Positions 25,487-34,964 are shown, numbered from the stretch's first letter. The stretch: DNA of 51,400 nucleotides from Lysobacterales bacterium (GCA_015655355.1 JAATFG010000069.1:1-51400); one strand, 5' to 3'. The notes: generated from the sequence alone by a model not told the origin. Translations and numbers: made by a program.

Positions 25487-26570
25487 GGCGCGGGCGAACG
25501 CAGGCCTGGTCGCGAACCTGCGCTGGAAGCGCGGTGCGCTGGACATCGCTTTCGACGCGGCATTGCCGGCACGCGGCATCACCGCGCTGTTCGGCCCGTC
25601 CGGCGCGGGCAAGAGCAGTTGCCTGCGCGCGATCGCCGGGCTTGACCGCGATGTCGAAGGCACGCTGCGCCTCGATGGCGCGACATGGCAGGACAGTGCG
25701 CGCAGGGTTTTCGTGCCCTCGCACAAGCGCCGGATCGGTTACGTGTTCCAGGACGCCGGCCTGTTCGCGCATCTGTCGGTGCAAGGCAATCTCGACTATG
25801 GCCATCGCCGCGCTGGCCGGCCACCGCATCTTGATCGGGAGCGATTGATCGACGTGTTCGGCTTGCGCCACCTGCTCGCGCGCCGCGTCGATGCCTTGTC
25901 CGGCGGCGAACGCCAGCGCGTGGCGATCGTGCGCGCACTGCTGGCCGACCCGGCACTGCTGCTGTTCGACGAGCCGCTGTCGGCATTGGATGCGGTGGCG
26001 CGTTCCGGATTGCTCGCCGCGCTGGAAACGCTGCACTCGACCTTGGCATTGCCGATGATCTACGTCAGCCACGCGGTCGACGAGGTGGCGCGCCTGGCCG
26101 ATCACCTGGTGCTGCTCGATGCCGGTCGCGTTGTCGCGCAAGGCGCATTGCAGGAAACCCTGACACGGATGGACTTGCCTGCGGCGCTGGCGGAGGCGGC
26201 AGGCACGGTGATCGAAGGCCGCATTGCCGGTTTCGATGCACGTGATCACCTGGCCGAATTCGTGTTCGACGGCGGCACCTTGTGGCTGCCGCGCGATGCC
26301 GAGGCGCGCGGAAAGACGCTGCGCTGCCGCATCGCCGCGCGCGACGTCACCCTTTCGCTGGCGCCGCAGGCCGGCAGCGCGCTGAACCAGTTGCGGTGCC
26401 GCGTCGTTGCCATCGGCGCCGCGGAACATCCGGCGCACTGCGTAGTGCAGCTGCTCGCGGGCAGCAACCGGTTGTTGGCGCGGATTACCCGCCGTTCGCG
26501 CGATGCGTTGGCGTTGCAGCCGGGCATGGAGGCATGGGCGCAGGTGAAGGCGACCGCACTGGGCGGATGA
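25479..26570 (+). CDS. modC: Molybdate ABC transporter, ATPase
   Basis: 363 residues. Walker A GPSGAGKS at 39-46, ABC signature LSGGERQRVAIVRALL about 140, Walker B LLLFDEPLSALD about 165, switch His in YVSHAVDEV. The C-terminal 120 residues form a MOP/TOBE domain, which can bind molybdate and, given the lack of such a domain in the local ModE, may be the only Mo-binding regulatory domain encoded here. Overlaps modB, ensuring coupled synthesis. Confidence 0.96.
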   Translation: MPEARANAGLVANLRWKRGALDIAFDAALPARGITALFGPSGAGKSSCLRAIAGLDRDVEGTLRLDGATWQDSARRVFVPSHKRRIGYVFQDAGLFAHLSVQGNLDYGHRRAGRPPHLDRERLIDVFGLRHLLARRVDALSGGERQRVAIVRALLADPALLLFDEPLSALDAVARSGLLAALETLHSTLALPMIYVSHAVDEVARLADHLVLLDAGRVVAQGALQETLTRMDLPAALAEAAGTVIEGRIAGFDARDHLAEFVFDGGTLWLPRDAEARGKTLRCRIAARDVTLSLAPQAGSALNQLRCRVVAIGAAEHPAHCVVQLLAGSNRLLARITRRSRDALALQPGMEAWAQVKATALGG

Positions 26571-26649
26571 AATGCGTTGCGGCGCGGATTGTCATTGACG
26601 AGGGGCGTCACCATACTTGCCCGAACATGACATGCACATCGAGCCTGGA

Positions 26650-27894
26650 ATGTCTTCATCCGCAGCGCCCATCGTCGCGAGCGAGCGGCCGATGGACGGA
26701 CTGATCAGCGTCGCCGTCGCCGAAGCCCTGATCGCCGAACACATGCCGGCGTTCGCCAGCGAGCGCGTGCCCTTGCAACGCGCTGCCGGCCGGATATTGC
26801 GGCAGGCGGTGCTGGCCGAACGCGACCAGCCGCCGTTCGATCGGGTGATGATGGACGGCATCGCGATCCGCTGGCGGGAAACATTGCCCGCCGCGTTCAA
26901 GCGGGTCGGGGTGCAACTGGCGGGCGCGCCGATCGCCGTGCTGGACGACACGGACGCGTGCATCGAAGTGACCACTGGCGCGGTGTTGCCGCGTGGCTGC
27001 GACTGCGTGATACCGGTCGAACAGACCCGGTGCGGGGGCGAGCGCTATCACCTGCGCGAGGGCGTCGCGCCGCAACGCGATCAATTCATCCATTGCCGCG
27101 GCAACGACTGCGTCGCCGGTGCGAAAGTGCTCGACCCGGGTGCCCGCATCGGGCCGACCGCGATGGCACTGCTGGCGGCCAATGGCGTCGCTCAGGTCGA
27201 AGTGGCGAAAGTGCCTTCGATTGCGATCATTGCCACGGGCGACGAACTGGCCACGGTCGATGCCGTGCTTGAAGAAGGGCAGATTCGTCGTTCCAACGAT
27301 TTCGCGCTGGCGAGCGCATTGCAGGCCCACGGTTTCGATCGCGCGACCTCGCACCACGTTGGCGATGATGCGCAACGCACGCGCGAACTGCTCGCGCGGC
27401 TGCTCGACGAAAACGACGTGTTGCTGCTGTCCGGCGGCGTGTCGATGGGCCAGCGCGACCTGGTGCCGGCGGCGCTGGAGGCGCTCGGCGTGCGGCGCGT
27501 GTTCCACCGCATCGCGCAGCGTCCCGGCAAACCGATGTGGTTCGGCATCGCGCCCGGCGGACGCGCGGTGTTCGCGTTGCCGGGCAATCCGGTGTCGTCG
27601 CTGGTATGCGCGATCCGCTACGCGCGCCCGGCGTTGTTGCGCGCAATGGGCTTGAGCGCCGCCTTGCCGGAACGGGTGACGCTGGCTGCCGACGCCGAAA
27701 CCAATCCGGCGCTGACCTGCTTCATTCCCGTGCACGTGCATCAGGATGCGTCCCGCTTGTGGGTGGCGCAGGCGGTGGAATCGCGCAATTCCGGCGATTT
27801 CACCTCCTTGGCCGGCACCGACGGCGTGGTCGAAGTGCCGCCCGGGCAATCCGTTGCGCGTGCCGGCGCTGCGGTCGTGCTGCATCGCTGGTGA
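26650..27894 (+). CDS. moeA: Molybdopterin molybdenumtransferase
   Basis: About 414 residues. MoeA inserts molybdate into adenylated molybdopterin. Motifs in order: RAAGRILRQAVLAERDQPPFDRVMMDG near the N-terminus (shown in part: DQPPFDRVMMDGIAI), TTGAVLPRGCDCVIPVEQT, IIATGDEL, LLLSGGVSMGQRD and ALPGNPVSSLVCAIRYARP. Start is uncertain: TTG at 26617, ATG at 26632, ATG at 26650 and ATG at 26695 are all in frame and none has a good ribosome binding site. 79 bp after modC, 4 bp before moaA, same strand. Note MMDG where most relatives have AMDG. Confidence 0.93.
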   Translation: MSSSAAPIVASERPMDGLISVAVAEALIAEHMPAFASERVPLQRAAGRILRQAVLAERDQPPFDRVMMDGIAIRWRETLPAAFKRVGVQLAGAPIAVLDDTDACIEVTTGAVLPRGCDCVIPVEQTRCGGERYHLREGVAPQRDQFIHCRGNDCVAGAKVLDPGARIGPTAMALLAANGVAQVEVAKVPSIAIIATGDELATVDAVLEEGQIRRSNDFALASALQAHGFDRATSHHVGDDAQRTRELLARLLDENDVLLLSGGVSMGQRDLVPAALEALGVRRVFHRIAQRPGKPMWFGIAPGGRAVFALPGNPVSSLVCAIRYARPALLRAMGLSAALPERVTLAADAETNPALTCFIPVHVHQDASRLWVAQAVESRNSGDFTSLAGTDGVVEVPPGQSVARAGAAVVLHRW

Positions 27895-27898
27895 TGGC

Positions 27899-28948
27899 AT
27901 GAACGAAGCCGCCGACATCGCCTTCGTCGAAGCGCCGGTCGCCGACCGGCTCGGCCGGCCGCTGCGCGACCTGCGCATCTCGGTGATGGATCGCTGCAAT
28001 TTCCGCTGCACGTATTGCATGCCGGCGGAAACCTACGGCGAGGACTACGCCTTCCTGCGCAATGACGAACGCTTGAGCTTCGATGAAATCGAGCGCGTAT
28101 GCCGCGCGGCGGCGCAGCTCGGCGTCAGCAAGCTGCGCCTGACCGGCGGCGAGCCGCTGCTGCGGCCGAAGCTGGCGGAACTGGTCGCGCGCCTGCGCCG
28201 CATCGACGGCATCGACGACATCGCGATGACCAGCAACGGCGTGCTGTTGCCGCGACATGCGCGCGAATTGCGCGACGCCGGGCTGGACCGCATCACCGTC
28301 AGTCTCGACACGCTCGATGCGGAACTGTTCAGGCGCATCAGCGGCGGTCGCGGCGAACTGGCCGACGTGCTTGCCGGCATCGACGCGGCGCAAGCGGCCG
28401 GTTTTGCGCAGGGCGTCAAGCTCAACGCGGTGATCCAGCGCGGCGTCAACGAGGCTTCGGTGCTGCCGCTGGTCGAGCGTTTCCGCCACACCGGCGTGGT
28501 CGTGCGCTTCATCGAATACATGGACGTCGGCAACCGCAACCACTGGACGCCGCAGGCGGTGGTGCCGTCGGCGGAAGTCGTCGAGCGCATCGATGCGCGC
28601 TGGCCGCTGCACGCGGTGCCGGCGAAACATGCAGGCGAAGTCGCCACGCGCTATCGCTTCGTCGATGGCGCTGGCGAGATCGGTGCGATCTCCTCGATCA
28701 GCCAGCCGTTCTGCGGTGCCTGCAACCGTGCGCGGCTGTCATCCGAAGGCGTGTTCTATACCTGCCTGTTCGCCAACCACGGCAGCGATTTGCGCAGCTT
28801 GTTGCGCGCTGGCATCGACGATGGCGCGTTGACCGGAACCCTGCGCAGCATCTGGCTCGGCCGCGGCGACCGTTACAGCGAACAGCGCGCCATGCACCGG
28901 CGCGACGGCGATGGTCGCAAGATCGAGATGTACTATATCGGCGGCTGA
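27899..28948 (+). CDS. moaA: GTP 3',8-cyclase
   Basis: 349 residues. Radical SAM enzyme starting molybdopterin synthesis from GTP. The N-terminal cluster motif is CNFRCTYC, and the second cluster is CGACNRARLSSEGVFYTC near the C-terminus. LRLTGGEPLLRP binds SAM, and the C-terminal Gly-Gly (MYYIGG) is present. The start at 27899 lies 4 bp after the moeA stop, so translation is probably coupled. Confidence 0.97.
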   Translation: MNEAADIAFVEAPVADRLGRPLRDLRISVMDRCNFRCTYCMPAETYGEDYAFLRNDERLSFDEIERVCRAAAQLGVSKLRLTGGEPLLRPKLAELVARLRRIDGIDDIAMTSNGVLLPRHARELRDAGLDRITVSLDTLDAELFRRISGGRGELADVLAGIDAAQAAGFAQGVKLNAVIQRGVNEASVLPLVERFRHTGVVVRFIEYMDVGNRNHWTPQAVVPSAEVVERIDARWPLHAVPAKHAGEVATRYRFVDGAGEIGAISSISQPFCGACNRARLSSEGVFYTCLFANHGSDLRSLLRAGIDDGALTGTLRSIWLGRGDRYSEQRAMHRRDGDGRKIEMYYIGG

Positions 28949-28972
28949 CGCGCCGGTTCTCACGAGGATGCG

Positions 28973-29461
28973 ATGAAACCTTCGATTGCCCCGTTGTCGC
29001 ATGTCGATGAAGCGCAGCAGCCGCGCATGGTCGATGTCGGCGGCAAGCCGGCGACGCGACGCACCGCGCAGGCGCGCGCGCGGGTGCTGTTTCCGCCGGA
29101 AGTCGCCACCGCGTTGCGCGACGCCGGCTACGTCACGCCGAAGGGCGCGGTGCTGACCGTCGCCCAGATCGCCGGAGTGATGGGCGCCAAGTCCACGCCG
29201 CAGCTGATTCCGTTGTGCCATCCGCTGGCGATCGACAAATGCGACGTCGCCATCCGCATCGAAGGCGACGAGGCGCTGATCGACTGCATCGTTTCCTGCG
29301 AAGGCCGCACCGGCGTGGAAATGGAAGCGTTGACCGGCGCCTGCATCGCCGCGCTGACCATTTACGACATGTGCAAGGCGATGTCGCATGCCATCGTCAT
29401 CGCCGACATCCGCCTGCTGGCGAAAAGCGGCGGCAAGAGCGACGTGCAGGTGGCGGCATGA
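28973..29461 (+). CDS. moaC: Cyclic pyranopterin monophosphate synthase
   Basis: 162 residues. Second step of molybdopterin synthesis. Conserved segments: MVDVGGKPATRRTAQARA, IPLCHPLAIDKCDV (catalytic region), CEGRTGVEMEALTGA, YDMCKAM and LAKSGGKSDV at the end. GAGG lies upstream of the ATG. Overlaps mobA by 4 bp (ATGA). Confidence 0.97.
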   Translation: MKPSIAPLSHVDEAQQPRMVDVGGKPATRRTAQARARVLFPPEVATALRDAGYVTPKGAVLTVAQIAGVMGAKSTPQLIPLCHPLAIDKCDVAIRIEGDEALIDCIVSCEGRTGVEMEALTGACIAALTIYDMCKAMSHAIVIADIRLLAKSGGKSDVQVAA

Positions 29462-30060
29462 ATGCATGCACGGATGCGCCGGTTTACGGCCTGTTGCTCG
29501 GCGGTGGCGCGAGCAGGCGCATGGGCCGCGACAAGGCGGCGCTGGTTTACCACGGCGAGCCGCAGCTGCAACGCGCATGGCGCCTGTTGCAAGGCGTGGT
29601 CGAGCGTGCCTTCGTCTCGGTGCGGGAAAGCCAGCGCGACGATCCGCTGCGCGCCCGTTTGCCGCAGATCGTCGATACCCGCGATGCGGTTGGCCCGGTC
29701 GCCGGCATCCTGTCGGCGCAGGATGCGTATCCGCACGCCGCGTGGCTGGTGCTCGCCTGCGACTTGCCGTTGCTCGATGCGGCGACGTTGCGCGAGTTGC
29801 TCGCGCAGCGCGATGCGAACGTCGATGCCACCGCTTTCGCCAGCCGCTTCGATGGCTTGCCGGAACCGCTGTGCGCGCTGTGGGAACCGCGCAGCCATGC
29901 GCTGCTGGCCGAGCGTTGCGCCGGCGGCCATTACTGCCCGCGCAAGGCGCTGCTGAAGTCGGACATCCGCCTGCTGCCATCGCCGGGCGAAGCGCTGGAC
30001 AACATCAATACGCCGGAGGAATTCAGACAGTTGCAGCAACGCCGGGAGGTGCACGCATGA
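29458..30060 (+). CDS. mobA: Molybdenum cofactor guanylyltransferase
   Basis: 200 residues. Nucleotidyltransferase fold with YGLLLGGGASRRMGRDKAAL (nucleotide and Lys motif), GPVAGILSAQ and ACDLPLLD (Mg-binding Asp). Closer to MobA than to the two MocA-like genes in the window, so it probably makes the MGD form of the cofactor used by DMSO-reductase-type enzymes. Overlaps moaC and moaD by 4 bp each. Confidence 0.92.
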   Translation: MNACTDAPVYGLLLGGGASRRMGRDKAALVYHGEPQLQRAWRLLQGVVERAFVSVRESQRDDPLRARLPQIVDTRDAVGPVAGILSAQDAYPHAAWLVLACDLPLLDAATLRELLAQRDANVDATAFASRFDGLPEPLCALWEPRSHALLAERCAGGHYCPRKALLKSDIRLLPSPGEALDNINTPEEFRQLQQRREVHA

Positions 30061-30299
30061 TCACGGTCAACCTGGAGTACTACGCGCAGTTTCGCGAGCA
30101 GGCGAAGACCGGCGAAGAACAGTGGAGCACGGCTGCCGGCTCGATCGCGGAGTTGTACGAGGAATTGCGCGCGCACCACGGGTTCCAGCTGCCGCGGCAG
30201 GTGCTGCGCGCGGCGGTCAACGCGGAATTCAGCGAATGGAGCCGGCCATTGCACGAGGGCGACACCATCGTGTTCATTTCCCCGGTGGCCGGCGGATGA
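30057..30299 (+). CDS. moaD: Molybdopterin synthase sulfur carrier subunit
   Basis: 80 residues, ubiquitin-like. Ends in the required Gly-Gly (SPVAGG), activated by adenylation and thiocarboxylation. VNAEFSEWSRPLHEGDTIVF is the typical C-terminal half. Overlaps mobA and moaE by 4 bp (ATGA junctions), matching the 1:1 need with MoaE. Confidence 0.94.
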   Translation: MITVNLEYYAQFREQAKTGEEQWSTAAGSIAELYEELRAHHGFQLPRQVLRAAVNAEFSEWSRPLHEGDTIVFISPVAGG

Positions 30300-30781
30300 A
30301 GCGCTTCGACGTCTCCGCCGAGGCCATCGATGCGATCGCGTTGCGCACCGCGTTGCATCGTCCCGACAGTGGCGGCTTCTGCTGCTTCGAGGGCTGGGTG
30401 CGCGACCACAACGACGGCCGCGCGGTCGATGGCCTCGAATACCAGGTCTATGTGGAACTCGCGTTGCGCGAAGGCGAGCGCATCGTCGCCGAAGCAATCG
30501 GGAGATTCGGTATCGCCGATGCGCGCTGCGTGCATCGCAGCGGCGATCTGAAGGTCGGCGACATGGCGGTTTGGGTCGGCGTTGCGTCCGGCCATCGCGG
30601 CGAAGCCTTCGCCGCGTGCCGCTACATCATCGACGAGGTCAAGCATCGCTTGCCGGTGTGGAAGAAGGAGCGCTACCTCGACGGCGACAGCGCGTGGGTG
30701 GCCTGTTCCCACGATGATGGTCCGCACCACGGGCATGGCGGGGATGAGCCGCATCGCCATCGTCACGACGTGGCGGTGTGA
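30296..30781 (+). CDS. moaE: Molybdopterin synthase catalytic subunit, with His-rich tail
   Basis: 161 residues. MoaE core to about residue 137: GFCCFEGWVRDHNDGR, VHRSGDLKVGDMAVWVGV, and the catalytic-lysine segment KHRLPVWKKE (119-125 region). It converts precursor Z to molybdopterin with MoaD. Beyond the usual end, residues 139-158 hold seven histidines plus acidic residues, a possible metal-binding tail not needed for the reaction. Its 3' end overlaps the convergent MocA-like gene by 19 bp; the tail is encoded in that overlap region. Confidence 0.94.
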   Translation: MKRFDVSAEAIDAIALRTALHRPDSGGFCCFEGWVRDHNDGRAVDGLEYQVYVELALREGERIVAEAIGRFGIADARCVHRSGDLKVGDMAVWVGVASGHRGEAFAACRYIIDEVKHRLPVWKKERYLDGDSAWVACSHDDGPHHGHGGDEPHRHRHDVAV

Positions 30782-31332
30782 GCCTGCTCCTGCAGCAATC
30801 GTTGCGCTGCGCGCAGGTCGTCGAGCGTGTCCATGTCGAAGCAGGTGCCGGGGTCGTCGAGCGGCAAATCCAGCGCGTTGCCTTGTTCGCGCCGGGCATG
30901 CACCAGCGCGGCGGCACCGGTGTCGCCGGACAACTGGGTCAAGCCGTCGAAACATTCCTTGCGAAAACCGACCGGATGCCCGCGTTGTCCCTGGTAATGC
31001 GGGACGACGACGTGATTCGCGGTTTCGGCCAGCGCTTGCGCCACGCGCCGCAGCGACGAGGCGCGCACCAGCGGCAAGTCGCCGGGCAGGATCAGCCAGC
31101 CATCGGCATCGGCCGTGGCGCGCACGCCGAGCGCAATCGAATCGCCCATGCCCGCGGTGCCGCCCGCGGGGCGGACGAGATGGCAGTCCAGTCTTGATGC
31201 GGCCACGGCGTCAAGCACGTGCTGCAGCACCGGCTTGCCGCACAACAACGCGTCGAGCTTGTGCGTGCCGCCGCCGGAGGCGAGGAAGCGTTCGCTGCGG
31301 CCTGCCGCCAGCACGATCACCACGGTGCGCAC
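30763..31332 (-). CDS. mocA: MocA-type molybdenum cofactor cytidylyltransferase
   Basis: 189 residues. VVIVLAAGRSERF with a following Lys (THKLDALLCGKPVL), LILPGDLPLV (Mg site), GQRGHPVGFRKECF and CFDMDTLDDL identify the MocA/MobA-like family; the GHPVGF and DMDT segments favour MocA. It makes MCD cofactor for xanthine-oxidase-type enzymes, fitting the hydroxylase genes just upstream. GTG start at 31332, 7 bp after the cytochrome gene, so the last gene of the leftward rcoM operon. Converges on moaE with a 19-bp overlap. Confidence 0.88.
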   Translation of the reverse strand: MRTVVIVLAAGRSERFLASGGGTHKLDALLCGKPVLQHVLDAVAASRLDCHLVRPAGGTAGMGDSIALGVRATADADGWLILPGDLPLVRASSLRRVAQALAETANHVVVPHYQGQRGHPVGFRKECFDGLTQLSGDTGAAALVHARREQGNALDLPLDDPGTCFDMDTLDDLRAAQRLLQEQAHTATS

Positions 31333-31339
31333 GGCAGGC

Positions 31340-32686
31340 TCAACGCATCTGCAGGACGATGACGTTGCTGCTGGCCGGGTTGGTCTTGTCGCGCAGCGCC
31401 GTCACTTCTTCCGGCTTCACCGCGCCGCCGTGGTTGCCCCAGGAGGTGCGGACGAAGCTCAGCACGTCGGCGATTTCCTGGTCGCCGAGCTGGTTGCGGA
31501 ACGGCGGCATGCGGTAGGCGTCGGGAATGCCGGCGGCGACCACGCGTGCCGAACCGTTCAAGGCGGCGTTGATGCTCGAAGCATTCTCCTTCGCCAGCGA
31601 GGCGGCGCTGCCGGCCAGCGGCGGAATCCACGGCGCCTGTCCGCGTCCGTCCGCGCCATGGCAGAAGCTGCAACGCGCGGCGAAGATTTGCGCGCCGGGC
31701 GCGTCCGCCTGGGTGTCGTCCACTGCCGCGTATTGCCACGGCGCGCCATCGCGCCGCGCATCGCCCGGCAGCGACTTGAGGTAATGCGCGATCGCCTTGA
31801 GGTCGTCGTCGCTCATGTACTGGGTCGAATTGTTGAACGCATCGACCATCGAACCGAACACGACGGCGTGGCCGTTGCGCCCGGTTTTCAGGAACTGGCG
31901 GATGTCGTCCTCGCTCCAGCGGCCGAGGCCGGTGTTCGCATCCGCGCGCAGGCTCGGCGCGAGCCAGCCATCGAGCAGGGCGCCGGACAGATAGCGCGGA
32001 CTGTTGTCGTTCAGCGCCTTTTCGTTCATCGCCATGCCGCGCGGCGTGTGGCAACTGCCGCAATGGCCGGGACCCTGGACCAGATACGCGCCGCGGTTCC
32101 AGAGCGCGTCGGCGGACGCCTTCGGCCGGTACGTGCCCGCTTCGGTGAAGGCCACGCTCCACAGCGCCAGCGGCCAGCGCAGGTTCAACGGCCAGGAAAT
32201 CCCGCTCGGCGTGTTCGCCTGGCGCACCGGTTGCACGTCGTGCATGAACCACGCATAGAGCGCACGCACGTCGTCGTCGCCGAGCTTGGCGTAGGACGGA
32301 TACGGCATCGCCGGATACAGCCGGTGCCCGTCCCTGGCGACGCCATGGCGCAGCGCGCGGTCGAAATCCGCCAGCGTGTATTGGCCGATGCCGGTTCCCG
32401 CATCGGGGGTGATGTTGGTGGCGAAGATCGAACCCAGCGGCGTGGCCATTTCCAGGCCGCCGGCGAAGGGCTTGCCGTCCGCCGTGCTGTGGCAGGCGAC
32501 GCAATCGCCGAGGCGGGCGACGTATTCGCCGCGCCTGAGTTGGTCGGGCGATGGCGTTGCGTTGCCGGCCACGCCATCGAATGCTGAAGCCGGCGTGTGC
32601 GTCGCCACTGCGGTCACGCCGACAACGACGATGACGCAGACCGCCAACAGCGCGGCGAGGATTCGTTTCGTGCGGGTTTTCATCAT
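31340..32686 (-). CDS. Triheme cytochrome c, electron acceptor of the Mo hydroxylase
   Basis: About 448 residues. N-terminal signal/anchor helix (RILAALLAVCVIVVVGVTAVA) and three heme-binding motifs, CVACH, CGSCH and CSFCH, each starting its own cytochrome c domain, with Met ligands such as PYPSYAKL/PAMPYPS and RMPPFRNQL. This architecture is the membrane-bound cytochrome subunit found with alcohol, gluconate and IorAB-type aldehyde dehydrogenases. It lies 16 bp after the large subunit gene. Start is GTG at 32689 or ATG at 32686/32683. It would pass electrons from the periplasmic hydroxylase to the respiratory chain. Confidence 0.92.
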   Translation of the reverse strand: MMKTRTKRILAALLAVCVIVVVGVTAVATHTPASAFDGVAGNATPSPDQLRRGEYVARLGDCVACHSTADGKPFAGGLEMATPLGSIFATNITPDAGTGIGQYTLADFDRALRHGVARDGHRLYPAMPYPSYAKLGDDDVRALYAWFMHDVQPVRQANTPSGISWPLNLRWPLALWSVAFTEAGTYRPKASADALWNRGAYLVQGPGHCGSCHTPRGMAMNEKALNDNSPRYLSGALLDGWLAPSLRADANTGLGRWSEDDIRQFLKTGRNGHAVVFGSMVDAFNNSTQYMSDDDLKAIAHYLKSLPGDARRDGAPWQYAAVDDTQADAPGAQIFAARCSFCHGADGRGQAPWIPPLAGSAASLAKENASSINAALNGSARVVAAGIPDAYRMPPFRNQLGDQEIADVLSFVRTSWGNHGGAVKPEEVTALRDKTNPASSNVIVLQMR

Positions 32687-32702
32687 CACGGTCGCGTGCG
32701 GC

Positions 32703-34964
32703 TCAGGCTTTGAAGTCGTAACGCGACAGCGGCATGCTGCGGACGCGCTGGCCGGTCAGGTGCGAAACCGCGTTCGCCACCGCCGGCGGCACTGCCGGCA
32801 GCGGCGGTTCGCCGATGCCGCCCATGGATTCGCCGCTTTCGATGATGCGCACGTGCACGCGCGCCATGCGTTGCGGCGGCAGGATCGGATACATGTCGTA
32901 ATTGCGCGCGACCGGCTTGCCGTCCTCGTACACGGCTTCTTCCAGCAACACCTGCGACAGCCCGAGCGCCGCGGCGCTGTTGACCTGGGCCTCGACCAGC
33001 GCAGGATTGACCACGCTGCCCGGATCGATCGCTTCCCACACGTCGTGGACCTTGACCCGGCCATGCTCGATCGACACTTCCGCGATCGCCGCCGCATGCG
33101 AGCCGAACGGCGAGGCCATCGCCACGCCGCGCGCGCGGCGGGTGCCGTCGGCGGCGGTGAACGGGCCGCGCTTCCAGCCGCCGGACAATTCGCCGACCGC
33201 TTGCAGCAATTTGCCCAACCGCGCGTTGCCTTGCAGCAGCTTCATGCGCAATTCGTAGGGATCGTGCCCACCCTTGTCGGCGAGTTCGTCGAGGAAGGAT
33301 TCGTACAGGAAATCGTTCATCGAATTGCCGACCGAGCGCCAGTAGCTGAGCGTCACCGGTGTCTTCGAGTACAACTGGGCGATGCGCCGGTTCGGGATCG
33401 CATACGCCTTGCCGGTCAGGCCTTCGAGCGCGGTGTCGTCGAGCTTGGGGCCGCGCTTGTTGGCGATGCCTTCGGCCGGCCCTTCGGTCGCGCTGACCGC
33501 TTCGATGGCGACGGGCATGCCGTTCGCGTCCAGTCCGGCGCGGAAATGGACCACGGCCATCGGTCGCATCGGGTCGCGCAGGAATTCTTCCTCGCGGCTC
33601 CAGATCAGCTTGATCGGGCGCCTGGTTTCCTTCGCCAGCTGGATCGCCTGCGGATACGGATTGCCCTGGTCGTACAGGAAATGACGGCCGAAGAAACCGC
33701 CGAGCAGCGGCGAGTGCAGGATGACTTTCGACGGATCGATGTCCGCATGCCTGGCGATGTCGGCGAGGAACATGTCCGGCGCCTGGTTCGGCAGCCAGAT
33801 TTCGAGCGTGCCGTCCGGGTTGAACTTCGCCAGCGCAGACGGCGGTTCCAGTTGCGCGTGGTGGACGTGCTGGCTGTGGTAGGTCGCGCTGACCCGGGTG
33901 TGCGCGTTCTTCAGCGCGTTGGCGACGTCGCCGGCGGTTTCCGCGGTCTCGCCGGCGCCGGTGCTGTTGACGAGTTTGTCGCGGAACGCCGCGGTGGAGA
34001 AATCGGCGGGCATCGTGCGCAGCGGCGAATCCGCGGCTGCTTCCTGCCAATCGACTTGCGCCGCTTCCGCCGCGCGCTTGGCGTGCCACCAGCGCTCGGC
34101 GACGACCGCGACGGCGCCGGGCAGGCGATGCACCGAGTGCACGCCTTTCATCGCCTTGAGCTGCGCTTCGTTGCGGATCGTGCCGGGCGTCATGCCCAAG
34201 CGCGGCGCGTGTTGCACGGCGGCGTGCAACATGCCGTCAACCTGCACGTCGATGCTGTAGACCGCCTTGCCGGTGGATTTTTCGTAGGCATCGAGGCGCT
34301 GCACCGGCTTGCCGATCCAGCGGAACTGCTTTGGGTCCCTGAGCTTGACCTTGGTCGGATCGGGGATCGGCAAGTCCATCGCGTGCGGCGCCAGTTCGCC
34401 GTAGCTGAGCGAGCGGTTCGAGGCCGCATGCACGACCTTGCCCGGCTGCGTCGTGAGTTCGCTCACTGGCACGCGCAAACGCTGCGCGCCGGCCTGCAGC
34501 AGCATCGTCCGCGCCAGTGCGCCGAGGCGACGCATCGGCGCATAGCCGAAACGCACCGACATGCTGCCGCCGGTGATGCGCAGGCCGCCGTCCATCACTG
34601 CATAGGTGTCGCCGGGCGGGGCGCTCTCGACGATGAACGTCGACGGATCGGCATCGAGTTCTTCGCCGACGAGCTGCGCCATCGCGGTGAACGTGCCTTG
34701 CCCGCCTTCGATGAACGGGCTTTGCAGGCGGATGCTGTTGTCCGGGCGGATTTCGAGGAAAGCCGGCACCTTGGTGCCGCGCAGGTTCTGTGCCGCGGTG
34801 ATCGCCTGCGCGCGCGCGGTGCCGAGCGGCAGGCCGAGGCCGAGGACGAAGGCGCCGCTCGCGGTGCCGGCCGAGGCCAGCAGGAAACGGCGCCGGGAAA
34901 CGTTGACCGGCTCCCCGCTCGGGAGAATTTCGTCTTCGATGGATTTGTCCGCGAGCTGGTTCAT
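32703..34964 (-). CDS. Periplasmic molybdenum hydroxylase, large subunit (isoquinoline 1-oxidoreductase beta type)
   Basis: 753 residues. A Tat signal (VSRRRFLLASAGTASG, about 23-38) sends the folded enzyme to the periplasm. Mo-pterin contacts include PFIEGGQGTFTAMAQLVGEEL and SPLLGGFFGRHF; the catalytic Glu is in GGIGEPPLPAVPP near the C-terminus. It is not a CO dehydrogenase: the AYxCSFR loop is absent and the sequence there is VTLSYWRSVG, typical of IorB-like aldehyde or N-heterocycle hydroxylases. The start overlaps the small subunit stop (ATGA) behind GGAGG. Substrate unknown: aldehydes, isoquinoline or nicotinate-like compounds. Confidence 0.92.
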   Translation of the reverse strand: MNQLADKSIEDEILPSGEPVNVSRRRFLLASAGTASGAFVLGLGLPLGTARAQAITAAQNLRGTKVPAFLEIRPDNSIRLQSPFIEGGQGTFTAMAQLVGEELDADPSTFIVESAPPGDTYAVMDGGLRITGGSMSVRFGYAPMRRLGALARTMLLQAGAQRLRVPVSELTTQPGKVVHAASNRSLSYGELAPHAMDLPIPDPTKVKLRDPKQFRWIGKPVQRLDAYEKSTGKAVYSIDVQVDGMLHAAVQHAPRLGMTPGTIRNEAQLKAMKGVHSVHRLPGAVAVVAERWWHAKRAAEAAQVDWQEAAADSPLRTMPADFSTAAFRDKLVNSTGAGETAETAGDVANALKNAHTRVSATYHSQHVHHAQLEPPSALAKFNPDGTLEIWLPNQAPDMFLADIARHADIDPSKVILHSPLLGGFFGRHFLYDQGNPYPQAIQLAKETRRPIKLIWSREEEFLRDPMRPMAVVHFRAGLDANGMPVAIEAVSATEGPAEGIANKRGPKLDDTALEGLTGKAYAIPNRRIAQLYSKTPVTLSYWRSVGNSMNDFLYESFLDELADKGGHDPYELRMKLLQGNARLGKLLQAVGELSGGWKRGPFTAADGTRRARGVAMASPFGSHAAAIAEVSIEHGRVKVHDVWEAIDPGSVVNPALVEAQVNSAAALGLSQVLLEEAVYEDGKPVARNYDMYPILPPQRMARVHVRIIESGESMGGIGEPPLPAVPPAVANAVSHLTGQRVRSMPLSRYDFKA

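Noticed and set aside
32703-34964. Reading the second large molybdenum subunit as another CO dehydrogenase
   Set aside because: It has a Tat signal and lacks the AYxCSFR or AYRGAGR loop; its partner is a cytochrome c rather than a CoxM-type flavoprotein.
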